From Pseudomonas salomonii (GTDB lineage: Bacteria; Pseudomonadota; Gammaproteobacteria; Pseudomonadales; Pseudomonadaceae), in the NCBI RefSeq assembly GCF_900107155.1, contig NZ_FNOX01000002.1, positions 558,001-622,000 of the forward strand: a DNA stretch of 64,000 nt. The letters run 5' to 3'. This document shows, piece after piece, positions 26,372 to 36,424 of this stretch. Made by a program: the position numbers and the translations under genes. The notes under the pieces are model-generated. The model saw only the letters and a program-made list of their open reading frames with translations, was not told the DNA's origin and did not search any database. Position 1 is the first letter of the stretch, and each line of letters begins with the position of its first letter.

Positions 26372-26937
26372 GACACTGACCTCGACAACGATGCAACAGG
26401 CGCTTGAGAAGTTGAAACGTGCGGCCCATTTTCAGGCATGCGCAGCAAATAACAGGCCAAGCGCAGTGGCAGGCCTGCGCAGGTGCGCTGCCCTGTGATG
26501 TCAATCGCAACTTTCGCTGTGCCCGGGAGGCTGTCGCGCTCCACGGCCTTCACCATTTAAGCGCACAGCACCTCACCCCAGCGACTCAGGTGCACCAGTG
26601 CGGGCCACGGGGAACGTCGGTTTCAGCGTTGTCTTTGCCAACCAAACGATTGTCTCGCCGAACAAAGCGCCGCCTCATCACCCAGCCTAATTTCCACCTC
26701 ACAGCAGCTCATACCCCGCTGATGAGGCACGCCATGCACCAACACTCTTCACAACGACTGGCTGACTCCCTTTGGCTTCTGCAAAGGCGCGACCTCGCGC
26801 CTGAAGCGTCGGCTTATTGGTTGATTGAATGGGGGGCCATGAAGCTGCTGCACCGACGGCAGGTCGCCAAGCACGACCTGCCGCCGACGCGCTGATGCCC
26901 ACCCGCAGGCCTGAACGAAAATAACGAGGAGCTCAAG
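26372..26937. promoter_or_regulatory. Divergent control region of regulator and aldoxime-nitrile operon
   Basis: About 565 bases between the AraC start and the aldoxime dehydratase ATG. It must hold both promoters. Apart from the short possible gene at 26734-26895, no full gene is seen. GAGGAGCTC just before 26938 is the ribosome binding site for the dehydratase. Confidence 0.45.
26734..26895 (+). CDS. Possible 53-residue small protein ahead of aldoxime dehydratase
   Basis: ATG with TGAGG 8 bases upstream; reads MHQHSSQRLADSLWLLQRRD, then a helical segment with EASAYWLIEWGAMKLL. The composition is protein-like (amphipathic, Trp/Leu-rich) compared with the frame before it. It stops 42 bases before the dehydratase start and would be the first gene of the operon. 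No family recognised; could be spurious. Confidence 0.4.
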   Translation: MHQHSSQRLADSLWLLQRRDLAPEASAYWLIEWGAMKLLHRRQVAKHDLPPTR

Positions 26938-27996
26938 ATGGAATCTGCAATCGACACACATCTCAAATGCCCACGCACCCTGTCCCGCCGTGTGCCCGAC
27001 GAGTATCAACCGCCGTTCCCGATGTGGGTCGCGCGCGCTGACGAACAACTGGAACACGTGGTGATGGCTTATCTCGGCGTGCAATATCGCGGCGACGCCC
27101 AGCGCGAGCCTGCATTGCAGGCAATGCGTCACATCGTCGGCAGTTTCGGCCTGGTCGATGGCCCGCACACCCATGATTTGACCCATCACACCGACAGCAG
27201 CGGCTTTGATAATTTGATTGTGGTCGGGTACTGGAGAGATCCTGCTGCCCACTGTCGCTGGTTGCGCTCACCCCAGGTGAATGACTGGTGGTGCTCGCCG
27301 CAGCGCCTCGGTGAAGGCCTTGGCTATTTCCGCGAAATCACCGCCCCGCGCGCCGAGCAGTTCGAGACGCTGTACGCCTTCCAGGAGAACCTGCCCGGTG
27401 TCGGCGCGGTGATGGATGCGACCAGTGGAGAGATCGAAGAGCACGGTTACTGGGGCTCGATGCGCGACCGCTTCCCGATCTCCCAGACCGACTGGATGAA
27501 GCCCACGAGCGAGCTGCAAGTGATCGCGGGCGACCCTGCCCAGGGAGGACGGGTCGTCGTCCTGGGGCATGACAACCTCACGTTGATTCGTTCTGGCCAG
27601 GACTGGGCGGACGCCGAGGCCGAGGAACGCTCGCTCTACCTTGACGAAATTTTGCCGACCTTGCAGGACGGTATGGACTTCCTGCGTGACAACGGCCAAC
27701 CGCTGGGCTGCTACAGCAACCGGTTCGTACGCAATATCGATCTGGGCGGCAATTTTCTAGACCTGAGCTACAACATCGGTCACTGGCGCTCGGTGGAGAA
27801 ACTCGAACGCTGGGCAGAATCCCACCCTACTCACCTGCGTATCTTCGTGACGTTCTTCCGCGTAGCCGCGGGCTTGAAGAAGTTAAGGCTGTACCACGAA
27901 GTGTCCGTGTCGGACGCCAAGAGCCAGGTATTCGAGTACATCAACTGTCACTCGCAGACCGGCATGTTGCGCGACGCACTGCCGCCAACAGCCTGA
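26938..27996 (+). CDS. oxdA: Aldoxime dehydratase (haem-dependent)
   Basis: 352 residues, the length of OxdA/OxdRE enzymes, which dehydrate aldoximes (R-CH=NOH) to nitriles on a ferrous b-type haem in the cytoplasm. Residues known from OxdRE/OxdA are all at the same numbers here: proximal haem ligand His299 (SHPTHLRIF), catalytic distal His320 (LRLYHEVS), Ser219, Arg178 (MRDRFP) and Glu143 (QFETLY). That position-for-position match makes the assignment firm. Good ribosome binding site (GAGGAGC). It opens the plus-strand nitrile operon; the product feeds the nitrile hydratase encoded 2.7 kb downstream. Confidence 0.97.
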   Translation: MESAIDTHLKCPRTLSRRVPDEYQPPFPMWVARADEQLEHVVMAYLGVQYRGDAQREPALQAMRHIVGSFGLVDGPHTHDLTHHTDSSGFDNLIVVGYWRDPAAHCRWLRSPQVNDWWCSPQRLGEGLGYFREITAPRAEQFETLYAFQENLPGVGAVMDATSGEIEEHGYWGSMRDRFPISQTDWMKPTSELQVIAGDPAQGGRVVVLGHDNLTLIRSGQDWADAEAEERSLYLDEILPTLQDGMDFLRDNGQPLGCYSNRFVRNIDLGGNFLDLSYNIGHWRSVEKLERWAESHPTHLRIFVTFFRVAAGLKKLRLYHEVSVSDAKSQVFEYINCHSQTGMLRDALPPTA

Positions 27997-28034
27997 GCGC
28001 CATCGGCGTTTAACACCCCACCTTCTGCCTCCCA

Positions 28035-28053
28035 GCCACCCTTCTCGGGTGGC
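28035..28053. terminator. Intercistronic hairpin after oxdA
   Basis: GCCACCC and GGGTGGC separated by TTCTC form a 7-bp stem in the 84-base gap between oxdA and the outer-membrane gene. No T-run follows, so partial attenuation or mRNA processing is more likely than full termination. Confidence 0.45.
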
Positions 28054-28080
28054 CCGGTCTCCCTGTGCGAGGAATAGACG

Positions 28081-28947
28081 ATGAATAAGATCCGCCTGCT
28101 GACACTCTCCACCCTGTTGCCCGCGCTTCACGCGAACGCCGGTGAAGTCGCTCCCGGCGATTATGAGCAATATCCGGTCGGCGCTACTATCGGTGTGATT
28201 TATTACCAGCACGCCACCACGGACTCGGCCTACACCAACGGACACAAGGTCAGCTCTGACTTCAAGGTGAGCTCGGACATCGGCATCCTTCGTCTGCTCC
28301 ATGTCTACGCACTCAGTGACACCGTCACCATCGACCCGCAATTCCTGTTGCCTTTCGGGCACGTCTCCAGCGCAGGTGACGCCTCAGCGCTGGGCAATGC
28401 TCGCGGCGTTGGCGACTTGACCCTCACCGCGCCGGTCAAATGGCGGTTCAACGAAGCCCGCGACACGCTCAGTATCGCCCCCTACCTGTATGTGCCGACG
28501 GGCACTTATGACAAGGACGACCCGCTCAATATCGGAGAGAACCGCTGGAAATTCGAACTGCAGAGTGCCTACGTCAAACACTTCACCGAAAAATGGGCTA
28601 TGGACCTGGTCGGCGGCGCTACCTGGTATGGCGACAACACTGATTACGGTGCAAATGCCGACCGCTTGAAGCAGGACGTTTCCTATGCAGCACAGATCAT
28701 GGGGCGTTACATGCCAGACGCCACCACCACGTTTGGTATCGGCTTCGGGCGCACCTGGGGCGGTGAGACGAACGTCGAGCACGTCAATCAGGATAACGAG
28801 TTGGGCACCACCAACTTGCGTCTCACCGCCACCAAATTCGTCACCCCACAGGACCAAATCCAACTGCAATTGGGCAAGGACCTCTCGGTGGACAACGGCA
28901 CCCATGAAGACTTGCGCATCAATATGCGTTACGCGCACATTTTTTAA
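28081..28947 (+). CDS. Outer-membrane protein of the PF13557 type in the nitrile operon
   Basis: 288 residues: signal peptide (about 1-20, ending HANA-GEVAPG), then a beta-strand-rich body with LYVPTGTYDKDDPLNIGENR (about 138-157) and a C-terminal strand ending AHIF (terminal Phe), both family traits. Its relatives are found in phenol/aromatic catabolic operons as outer-membrane channel-like proteins. Here it would admit aldoximes or nitriles. It is a paralogue of the gene at 22631-23563. Confidence 0.85.
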   Translation: MNKIRLLTLSTLLPALHANAGEVAPGDYEQYPVGATIGVIYYQHATTDSAYTNGHKVSSDFKVSSDIGILRLLHVYALSDTVTIDPQFLLPFGHVSSAGDASALGNARGVGDLTLTAPVKWRFNEARDTLSIAPYLYVPTGTYDKDDPLNIGENRWKFELQSAYVKHFTEKWAMDLVGGATWYGDNTDYGANADRLKQDVSYAAQIMGRYMPDATTTFGIGFGRTWGGETNVEHVNQDNELGTTNLRLTATKFVTPQDQIQLQLGKDLSVDNGTHEDLRINMRYAHIF

Positions 28948-29127
28948 CGCAAGGGTCCGCGATCGCGCCCACTTGGCGCCTTTGCGCAGGGGTGTCCGCC
29001 TCAGCCAAGTCGATGTCTTTCTCAACCAAGCCTGGGACTGGATGCGCGGATTATCTTGAGCCCCTGGCCCGCTGATATTGAGAGCATGCAGTGCTCTTCG
29101 GCCACTTACGATAAGGACAGCTCAACC

Positions 29128-30642
29128 ATGGCAATCGTACGCCCTACCCTTGAACAACTATTGGATATCTCGAGCGGCCTGCACATGCAGCTCAGCGCGG
29201 AGCAAGCCGGTGAATACCTGGCGCTTATGCAACCCAGCTTCGACGCTTATGACCTGGTTGACGAGCTGCCCGACTTCATCCCGCCGGTTCGTTACGAACG
29301 CAGCTCGGGCTATCGCCCCTCGCCCGCACACAACCCGCTCAACGCCTGGTACTTCCGAACAGAAGTCAACGGCGCCCGCGAAGGCAAACTGGCGGGTAAA
29401 ACGGTTGCACTCAAGGACAATATTTCACTGGCGGGCGTGCCCATGATGAATGGTGCCAAGCCACTTGAGGGCTTCATTCCATCATTCGATGCCACGGTAG
29501 TCACCCGATTGCTGGATGCCGGCGCAACCATTCTCGGCAAGGCAACCTGCGAACATTACTGCCTGTCCGGTGGCAGTCACACCTCCGATCCTGCGCCGGT
29601 GCACAACCCCTATCGCCATGGATTCGCCTCGGGTGGCTCGTCTTCCGGCAGCGCAGCACTGGTTGCCGCGGGCGAGGTCGACCTGGCAGTCGGCGGTGAC
29701 CAGGGCGGGTCAATCCGAATTCCTTCCGCATTCTGCGGCACTTACGGGATGAAGCCCACCCACGGACTGGTGCCTTACACCGGGATCATGGCCATCGAGG
29801 CGACTATCGATCATGCCGGCCCCATCACGGCAAACGTGCGCAACAACGCCTTGATGCTGGAGGTCATGGCGGGATCGGATGGGCTGGATCCGCGACAAGC
29901 TGCGCCCCGGGTCGACGCTTACAGCGATTACCTGGAACGCGGTGTGAGCCGGTTGAGGATCGGCGTCCTGCGAGAAGGGTTTGAATTGGCCAACCAGGAC
30001 CCGCGTGTGGCCGCCTCTGTGCGCACTGCCATCGCAGCGTTTTCGCGGCTGGGCGCGCACGTCGAAGAGGTCTCGGTGCCTGAGCACAAGATTGCCGGTT
30101 CGTTGTGGCACCCCATCGGCTGTGAAGGCCTGACCATGCAAATGATGCACGGCAATGGGGCCGGCTTTAACTGGGAAGGGCTGTATGACCTCGGGTTGCT
30201 GGACAAGCAGGCCGGATGGCGCGATCAGGCGAATGACCTGTCCGCCTCTCTCAAGCTGTGCATGTTCGTCGGTCAATACGGTCTGGAGCGCTACAACGGC
30301 CGTTACTACGCCAAGGCGCAAAACCTCAGGCGCCTGACACGCGCCGCTTATGACGCGGCATTGGCGCGCTATGACCTGCTGGTGATGCCGACCGTCCCGA
30401 TCCTTGCCCAGCCCCACCCGCAGCCAGGCTGCTCGATCACCGAGTACGTGGCCGGAGCGCTGGAAATGATCGGCAATGCTTGCGCTCAGGACATCACCGG
30501 CCATCCTGCCATGTCGATTCCCTGCGGGCTGGTAGACGGCTTACCGGTCGGGCTGATGCTGGTTGGCAAGCACTATGCCGAAGGCACGATTTACCAGGCG
30601 GCCGCGGCGTTCGAGGCGTCGTTTGACTGGAAAAACAGATAG
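29128..30642 (+). CDS. Amidase of the aldoxime-nitrile operon
   Basis: The ATG at 29128 (TAAGGA upstream) gives [16 protein letters not shown]; 504 residues, the size reported for the nitrile-cluster amidase of P. chlororaphis B23. Catalytic Lys in [13 protein letters not shown], the signature [19 protein letters not shown] with catalytic Ser pair, and [19 protein letters not shown] are all visible. It hydrolyses the amide formed by nitrile hydratase to the carboxylic acid plus ammonia. It sits directly upstream of the hydratase genes, 78 bases from the alpha gene. Confidence 0.93.
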   Translation: MAIVRPTLEQLLDISSGLHMQLSAEQAGEYLALMQPSFDAYDLVDELPDFIPPVRYERSSGYRPSPAHNPLNAWYFRTEVNGAREGKLAGKTVALKDNISLAGVPMMNGAKPLEGFIPSFDATVVTRLLDAGATILGKATCEHYCLSGGSHTSDPAPVHNPYRHGFASGGSSSGSAALVAAGEVDLAVGGDQGGSIRIPSAFCGTYGMKPTHGLVPYTGIMAIEATIDHAGPITANVRNNALMLEVMAGSDGLDPRQAAPRVDAYSDYLERGVSRLRIGVLREGFELANQDPRVAASVRTAIAAFSRLGAHVEEVSVPEHKIAGSLWHPIGCEGLTMQMMHGNGAGFNWEGLYDLGLLDKQAGWRDQANDLSASLKLCMFVGQYGLERYNGRYYAKAQNLRRLTRAAYDAALARYDLLVMPTVPILAQPHPQPGCSITEYVAGALEMIGNACAQDITGHPAMSIPCGLVDGLPVGLMLVGKHYAEGTIYQAAAAFEASFDWKNR

Positions 30643-30720
30643 CTGGTTTTGTCCCCTGCAGCGCAAAAAGAATAAGCCGCCAGGCGCTGTCTGGAAGCTC
30701 AACGATGAGGAGTCAACCTG

Positions 30721-31314
30721 ATGACCACGTACGAAAAGAACCCATCAACGCCGGGCGAACGAGCACAGGCACTCCTGCAGGTGCTCAAGCAAAAAGAGCT
30801 GATCCCCGACGGTTACATTGAGCACATGACACAGCTGATGGCACACGAATGGAGCCCGCAGAACGGTGCTCGAGTAGTGGCCAAGGCCTGGACCGACCCA
30901 CAGTTTCGCGAACTGCTGCTAAAGGACGGTACCGCTGCGTGCGCCCAATTTGGCTATACCGGCCCGCAGGGTGAATACATCGTTGCGCTGGAAGATACGC
31001 CGGGTGTGAAAAACGTGATTGTGTGCAGCCTGTGCTCCTGCACCAACTGGCCCGTCCTGGGGCTGCCGCCGGAGTGGTACAAGGGCTTCGAGTTTCGTGC
31101 GCGCCTGGTCCGGGAGGGACGCACCGTACTGCGCGAACTGGGCACAGAGCTGCCGAGCGAAGTGGTGGTCAAGGTTTGGGATACCAGCGCCGAAAGCCGC
31201 TACCTGGTGTTGCCGGTCAGGCCTGAAGGCTCCGAACACATGAGTGAGGAGCAGCTTCAGACGCTGGTGACCAAAGACGTGCTGATCGGCGTCGCCCTGC
31301 CCCGCGTTGACTGA
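30721..31314 (+). CDS. nhpA: Nitrile hydratase alpha subunit, Fe-type
   Basis: 197 residues. The metal-binding claw is V-C102-S-L-C105-S106-C107. Ser at the second position of CSLCSC is the signature of the non-haem iron type; the cobalt type has CTLCSC. In the mature enzyme two of these cysteines are oxidised to sulphinic/sulphenic acid, a step helped by the activator gene two cistrons downstream. With the beta subunit it hydrates nitriles to amides in the cytoplasm. Strong ribosome binding site (GAGGAG). Confidence 0.97.
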   Translation: MTTYEKNPSTPGERAQALLQVLKQKELIPDGYIEHMTQLMAHEWSPQNGARVVAKAWTDPQFRELLLKDGTAACAQFGYTGPQGEYIVALEDTPGVKNVIVCSLCSCTNWPVLGLPPEWYKGFEFRARLVREGRTVLRELGTELPSEVVVKVWDTSAESRYLVLPVRPEGSEHMSEEQLQTLVTKDVLIGVALPRVD

Positions 31315-31355
31315 GAAAAACAGCGCGTCATCGTTCATTTTCCGGAGTTTCTATT

Positions 31356-32012
31356 ATGGATGGCTTTCACGATCTCGGCGGTTTCCAGGGCTTTGGCAAA
31401 GTCCCTCACACCATCAACAGCCTGAGCTACCAACCGGTGTTCAAGCAGGACTGGGAGCACCTGGCCTACAGCCTGATGTTTATCGGTGCCGATCACTTGA
31501 AGAAGTTCAGCGTGGACGAAGTGCGCCACGCCGTCGAACGCCTGGATGTCCGCCAACATGTCGGTACCGAGTACTACGAACGCTATGTCATCGCTACCGC
31601 CACCCTGCTGGTCGAAACCGGTGTCATCACCCAGGCGGAGCTCGATCAGGCCCTGGGTTCTCACTTCAAGCTGGCGAACCCTGCGCAGGCTGAAGGCAGA
31701 CCGGCGATCACCGGTCGAGCGCCGTTTGAGGTCGGCGACCGAGTTACCGTGCGAGACGAGTATGTGGCCGGGCATATCCGCATGCCGGCCTATGTGCGCG
31801 GCAAGAATGGCGTAGTCCTGCACCGAACATCAGAAAAATGGCCATTCCCGGACGCGATCGGGCATGGCGACTTGAACGCGGCGCATCAGCCGACCTACCA
31901 CATCGAGTTTCGCGTGAAGGACCTGTGGGGAGACGCGGCCGACGACGGTTTCGTGGTGGTCGATCTGTTCGAAAGCTATCTGGACCATGCCGATAGCACG
32001 GTGAACGTATGA
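31356..32012 (+). CDS. nhpB: Nitrile hydratase beta subunit
   Basis: 218 residues opening [16 protein letters not shown], the standard beta-subunit start. Arg57 (DEVRHAV) and Arg142 ([11 protein letters not shown]) correspond to the two conserved beta arginines that hydrogen-bond the oxidised cysteines of the alpha subunit. The C-terminal part ([30 protein letters not shown]) is the SH3-like barrel. The stop overlaps the start of the activator gene by 4 bases (ATGA), so the two are translationally coupled. Confidence 0.97.
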   Translation: MDGFHDLGGFQGFGKVPHTINSLSYQPVFKQDWEHLAYSLMFIGADHLKKFSVDEVRHAVERLDVRQHVGTEYYERYVIATATLLVETGVITQAELDQALGSHFKLANPAQAEGRPAITGRAPFEVGDRVTVRDEYVAGHIRMPAYVRGKNGVVLHRTSEKWPFPDAIGHGDLNAAHQPTYHIEFRVKDLWGDAADDGFVVVDLFESYLDHADSTVNV

Positions 32013-33265
32013 TGGCCGGCGCCTTGAAAGGCCGACTGCCGGTGACCGTGCTTTCCGGCTTCCTCGGCGCCGGCAAGACCACGCTGCTCAACCATATCCT
32101 GCGCAATCGCGAAGGCCTGAGAGTGGCAGTCATCGTCAATGATATGAGCGACGTCAACATCGATGCCGAAGAGGTGCAGCGCGACGTGGCGCTGCACCGT
32201 GGTCGCGATGAGTTGATCGAAATGAGCAATGGCTGTATCTGCTGCACGCTGCGCGCCGACTTGCTCGAGCAGATCAGTGCCCTGGCACGTCAGGAGCGTT
32301 TCGATTACCTGCTCATTGAATCCACGGGGATCTCTGAGCCAATGCCGGTCGCCGAGACGTTCGCGTTCCTTGACGCGCAAGGCTTCAGCCTCAGCGAACT
32401 GGCGCGGCTCGATACCTTGGTGACGGTGGTCGACGGCAGTCGTTTTCAGGCGTTGCTCGAGTCGCCGGACACCGTGGACCGCGACGACGCACAGGAAAAT
32501 ACGCCTAAACGCCATTTGGCAGACCTGCTGATCGAGCAGGTGGAATACGCCAACGTCATTCTCGTCAACAAACTGGACCTGATCGACGAGCCTGGTTACC
32601 AGGCCGTGCACGCGATTCTCGCCGGCCTTAACCCGACCGCGCGGATCCTGCCGATGGTTCAGGGTAACGTTGAATTATCCGGCATTCTCGGCACCCATCT
32701 GTTTGATTTACCCAGCCTTGCGGCATCGCCCGGCTGGATGAAAAAAATGGCGGCCAACGACGCTCCGGCCTCCGAGTCGGACACCTATGGCGTGACGTCC
32801 TGGGTGTACCGCGAGCGCGCTCCATTTCACCCGCAGCGGTTACTCGACTTTCTACAGCGCCCTTGGCGCAACGGGCGCCTGTTGCGCAGCAAGGGTTACT
32901 TCTGGCTCGCCAGCCGGCACTTGGAAACCGGCCTGCTGGTGCAAAGCGGCAAACAGTTCCAGTGGGACTATGTCGGGCGCTGGTGGACCTTCATCGAGCA
33001 GTCGCAATGGCCACGGGATGAATATCGGTTGCAGAGCATCATGACCAAGTGGGACAGCATTGTCGGCGATTGCCGGCAGGAGTTGGTTTTTATCGGCCAG
33101 GACCTGGATACCCACGCGTTACAGCACGCGCTCGACGACTGCCTGTTGAATGCTCAGGAAATCAGCGCCGGCCCTTCAACCTGGCAAGCCCTGTCGGGGG
33201 CGACAGTCTTTGACTCGCTGGCCTTATCAGCTGCGACGCAATCGCTGCAGGCTGATCCCATTTGA
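32009..33265 (+). CDS. Nitrile hydratase activator, P47K/CobW-family GTPase
   Basis: 418 residues of the COG0523 metallochaperone GTPase family. Walker A is GFLGAGKTT (about 18-26); the metal-binding C-x-C-C motif is GCICCTLR (C76, C78, C79); the guanine-specificity motif is NKLD (about 190). The C-terminal CobW domain follows. In P. chlororaphis this P47K protein is needed for full activity of the iron-type hydratase, probably by iron delivery. Overlaps the beta gene by 4 bases. Confidence 0.93.
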   Translation: MMAGALKGRLPVTVLSGFLGAGKTTLLNHILRNREGLRVAVIVNDMSDVNIDAEEVQRDVALHRGRDELIEMSNGCICCTLRADLLEQISALARQERFDYLLIESTGISEPMPVAETFAFLDAQGFSLSELARLDTLVTVVDGSRFQALLESPDTVDRDDAQENTPKRHLADLLIEQVEYANVILVNKLDLIDEPGYQAVHAILAGLNPTARILPMVQGNVELSGILGTHLFDLPSLAASPGWMKKMAANDAPASESDTYGVTSWVYRERAPFHPQRLLDFLQRPWRNGRLLRSKGYFWLASRHLETGLLVQSGKQFQWDYVGRWWTFIEQSQWPRDEYRLQSIMTKWDSIVGDCRQELVFIGQDLDTHALQHALDDCLLNAQEISAGPSTWQALSGATVFDSLALSAATQSLQADPI

Positions 33266-33283
33266 CCGAGGCAGAGGTGTCCC

Positions 33284-34576
33284 ATGCTTTTTTTCAGCCG
33301 AACCACCCGCTGGGCATTGACGCTGCTCGCCGACCGCCTGGAGCAGCCTGACCAGGCGAGCCCTCCCCTGTCGTCGAACAACCGGTTATTGCGCCGTATC
33401 CTGGCAAGCGTCGAACAACTGCTGCAAGAGCGACGAGCGCTCAAGGAGCAAGCCCGCGCACTGACGCTGGACGTCAACCAACTGGAAGAGCGCCTGGCCT
33501 GCAATGACACGCTGTTGCGGCAATGGGCGGCGCGCTGGGCACTGGTCACGCTGGGCGCAGGGGAACTGTTCTGGGAGCTGGAACTGGATGGAACCGTGGC
33601 ACCCGCACCGGAATGCGTGATGACGTGGACCGGGTATGAATCGGACCTGGCCCAGGCTATCGATCAGCTCGGCAGTTGGAGCAAACAGTTGCACCCGGAT
33701 GACCGGCAAGCGCATCTGGCAGCGCTCGCCAGGCACCTTGCCGATCGAAGCGGGCGCACGCCCTTGGCCCTGGACGTGCGAATGAAACCGGCAGCAGACG
33801 GTGACTATCGCTGGTACAGAATCAGCGGTGTCGCGCGACGCGATGCGCAAGGTGCCGCGCTTGCCATCGGAGGAACCGTTCGTGACATTCATGAACAGTA
33901 CCTGCACAACGAGGCGCTCGAACTGGCGGCCACACGCTTCGACATTTCCCGGGAAATGCTGCATGACGGGCTCTGGGATATCGAGATAGTGGCCGGCGAC
34001 CCGGCGAACCCGAAAAATACCATTTGGTGGTCGCCGCAAATGCGCCGGCTGCTGGGTTGCAACACGATTGAGGAGTTTCCTGACACCCTCGAAAGCTGGA
34101 CCTCACGCTTGCACCCCGACGATAGCGCACGGGCCATCGGCGCGTTCGTCGCCCATGTGGACGACCGCAGCGGCAAGACGCCGTTTGATGTGGATTATCG
34201 ACTCAAACATAAAAATGGCACTTACCGCTGGTTTCGCGGCCGTGGGCAAACGCGCCGAGGGCAGGACGGTTCCCCGCAAAGGGTGGTGGGAGCCATCACC
34301 GACATCCATGCCCACCATGAAGAAAGCACCCTGCGCGAGGCGCAGGCGCAACAACATCGGGTGATGCAGGAAACCCTCACCAAGCTGACGCAGATTGTCG
34401 CCACCATCCAGGGCATTGCCAGCCAGACCAACCTGTTGGCGTTGAATGCCGCCATTGAGGCGGCGCGCGCAGGCGAAGCCGGTCGCGGTTTTGCGGTGGT
34501 CGCCGATGAAGTGCGCAAGCTGGCCACGCGTACCAGCCAAGCGACCCAGCAAGCAGCCGAGATGATGGACAACTAG
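33284..34576 (+). CDS. Soluble chemoreceptor with two PAS domains, embedded in the nitrile operon
   Basis: 430 residues with no membrane helix, so cytoplasmic. N-terminal coiled coil (about 40-80); PAS-A (about 90-205) and PAS-B (about 215-345), both of the PAS_3 kind ending in YRWYRISG and YRWFRGRG followed by GG-VRDI and GAITDI; then a short methyl-accepting signalling segment with [20 protein letters not shown] (hairpin tip, about 378-397). It stops soon after the tip, so the returning helix is much shorter than in standard receptors. The architecture resembles BdlA-type PAS-PAS-MCP proteins. Its gap of 18 bases after the activator gene and the terminator after the next gene place it in the same transcript. 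Confidence 0.88.
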   Translation: MLFFSRTTRWALTLLADRLEQPDQASPPLSSNNRLLRRILASVEQLLQERRALKEQARALTLDVNQLEERLACNDTLLRQWAARWALVTLGAGELFWELELDGTVAPAPECVMTWTGYESDLAQAIDQLGSWSKQLHPDDRQAHLAALARHLADRSGRTPLALDVRMKPAADGDYRWYRISGVARRDAQGAALAIGGTVRDIHEQYLHNEALELAATRFDISREMLHDGLWDIEIVAGDPANPKNTIWWSPQMRRLLGCNTIEEFPDTLESWTSRLHPDDSARAIGAFVAHVDDRSGKTPFDVDYRLKHKNGTYRWFRGRGQTRRGQDGSPQRVVGAITDIHAHHEESTLREAQAQQHRVMQETLTKLTQIVATIQGIASQTNLLALNAAIEAARAGEAGRGFAVVADEVRKLATRTSQATQQAAEMMDN

Positions 34577-34645
34577 CGACATCCAGGCGCCTGCGCGGCC
34601 TGCGTGGGCACAGGACACCTTCCAACAATAATAATCAGGTACGTT

Positions 34646-36286
34646 ATGCGCGATTACGACTCAGCAGTGTCATCCTTCGACTATCTACAGCCGGCAGACC
34701 AGGGCTTGCACGGCGAACCGGGCGCCTTGAACGCCTGCATCGAATGCTGCGACCGGCACGCTCACGGGAATGCTGTGGCGTTGTATTGCGAAACGCGCGA
34801 TGGCCGCGCCAGGCACTACACCTTCAGCGAACTGCAGGCGCATGCTGCGCGCTTTGGCAACTTTCTGCGAGCGCAGGGAGTGCAGCCGGGAGATCGTATT
34901 GCCGGCCTGATGCCACGCACGGTTGAATTGGTGATTGCCCTCCTGGGAGCCTGGCGCATCGGCGCGGTCTACCAACCGCTCTTTACCGCATTCGGTCCCA
35001 AGGCGATCGAGCAGCGTCTGGACTGCTCCAAGGCACGCTGGATCGTGACCGACTCCCACAATCGTCCCAAACTGGATGAAATCCCTGGCTGCCCACCCGC
35101 AATCGTGACCGACGGCCCTGCGCAGCATCCGAGCGATTACGGTTTCTGGGACGTGCTGGGTGGTCAACACACCGACTGCACACCTGAGCTGCTGGACGCC
35201 AGCGCGCCTTTCCTGCTGATGTGCACCTCGGGCACCACAGGACCGGCCAAGCCGCTTGAGGTGCCTTTGAGCGCCATTCGGGCTTTCAAAGGGTATATGC
35301 GCGATGCAATCGACCTGCGCGAGGACGACCATTTCTGGAACCTCGCCGACCCCGGCTGGGCATATGGCTTGTATTACGCAGTAACCGGGCCGCTGGCGTG
35401 CGGCCGGGCCACGCTGTTGCATGACGGCCCTTTCACCGTGGAAAGCACCTGCCGGATTATCGTCAAATATGCGATCAGCAACCTGGCCGGCTCGCCGACG
35501 GCTTTTCGCCTGCTGATTGCTGCCGGGGACGAGTTTGCCGCCGCCGTGCGTGGTCAACTGCGTATCGTCAGCAGCGCCGGCGAACCACTCAACCCGCAAG
35601 TCATCCGTTGGTTCGCCGAACAGCTCGGCGTGGTCATTCACGATCATTACGGCCAAACCGAAATCGGCATGGTGCTGTGCAATCACCACGGGCTGCGCCA
35701 TCCGGTACGTGAGGGTTCTGCCGGCTATGCGGTGCCGGGGTACCGGATTGTCGTGCTGGATGATGCGCATCGGGAACTGCCGACCGGTCAGCCGGGCGTA
35801 CTGGCGGTGGATCGCGAGCGCTCGCCCCTGTGCTGGTTCAATGGATACTTCGGCATGCCCACCAGGGCCTTCGTCGACCGTTACTACTTGAGCGGCGATA
35901 TCGTGGAGCTTAATGAGGACGGCAGTATCAGCTTTGTAGGCCGTAACGACGATGTGATCACCACGTCCGGCTACCGCGTGGGGCCTTTCGATGTCGAGAG
36001 TGCGCTGATCGAACATCCGGCAGTCGTCGAAGCCGCGGTGATCGGCAAGCCCGACCCGCAACGCACCGAGCTGATCAAGGCGTTTGTCGTGCTGACCCAC
36101 CGGTACCTGCCAAGCGCCGAGCTGGCCGAAATACTGCGCCTGCATGTCAAACAGCGTCTAGCTGCACATGCTTACCCGCGGGAAATCGAATTCGTCGAAC
36201 AGTTGCCCAAGACCCCAAGTGGCAAGTTGCAGCGGTTCATTCTGCGCAACCAGGAAATTGCCAAACAGCAGGCACTCGACACATGA
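34646..36286 (+). CDS. Acyl-CoA synthetase (AMP-forming) ending the nitrile operon
   Basis: The ATG at 34646 gives MRDYDSAVSSFDYLQPAD; 546 residues of the acetyl/medium-chain acyl-CoA synthetase class. ATP-binding P-loop MCTSGTTGPAKP (about 192-203), the adenylate motif HDHYGQTEIGM, the hinge region SGDIVELNEDGS, and the C-terminal catalytic Lys in KTPSGKLQR are present. It activates the acid released by the amidase to acyl-CoA. An acyl-CoA synthetase in this position is a published feature of the P. chlororaphis B23 aldoxime-nitrile cluster. Confidence 0.93.
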   Translation: MRDYDSAVSSFDYLQPADQGLHGEPGALNACIECCDRHAHGNAVALYCETRDGRARHYTFSELQAHAARFGNFLRAQGVQPGDRIAGLMPRTVELVIALLGAWRIGAVYQPLFTAFGPKAIEQRLDCSKARWIVTDSHNRPKLDEIPGCPPAIVTDGPAQHPSDYGFWDVLGGQHTDCTPELLDASAPFLLMCTSGTTGPAKPLEVPLSAIRAFKGYMRDAIDLREDDHFWNLADPGWAYGLYYAVTGPLACGRATLLHDGPFTVESTCRIIVKYAISNLAGSPTAFRLLIAAGDEFAAAVRGQLRIVSSAGEPLNPQVIRWFAEQLGVVIHDHYGQTEIGMVLCNHHGLRHPVREGSAGYAVPGYRIVVLDDAHRELPTGQPGVLAVDRERSPLCWFNGYFGMPTRAFVDRYYLSGDIVELNEDGSISFVGRNDDVITTSGYRVGPFDVESALIEHPAVVEAAVIGKPDPQRTELIKAFVVLTHRYLPSAELAEILRLHVKQRLAAHAYPREIEFVEQLPKTPSGKLQRFILRNQEIAKQQALDT

Positions 36287-36310
36287 CTCACGGGCGAACG
36301 CCCAAATCAA

Positions 36311-36334
36311 GGACGGCGGTGTCCGCCTGTTTTT
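36311..36334 (+). terminator. Rho-independent terminator of the nitrile operon
   Basis: GGCGGTGTCCGCC (stem GGCGG/CCGCC) is followed by TGTTTTTAA, 25 bases after the acyl-CoA synthetase stop. The GGAC just before can pair with GTCC as an alternative stem. Confidence 0.7.
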
Positions 36335-36424
36335 AAGCGGACGCGATAGCCCTTAAATGCGCGAACGGAGCGCTTATACCCAGTCGTTCAAAGCCCAGGT
36401 TGTCCAGGCCAGAACCGCCGAGAT

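Noticed and set aside
34685..36145. 486-codon minus-strand open frame opposite the acyl-CoA synthetase
   Set aside because: No recognisable domain; the plus-strand enzyme carries all synthetase motifs.
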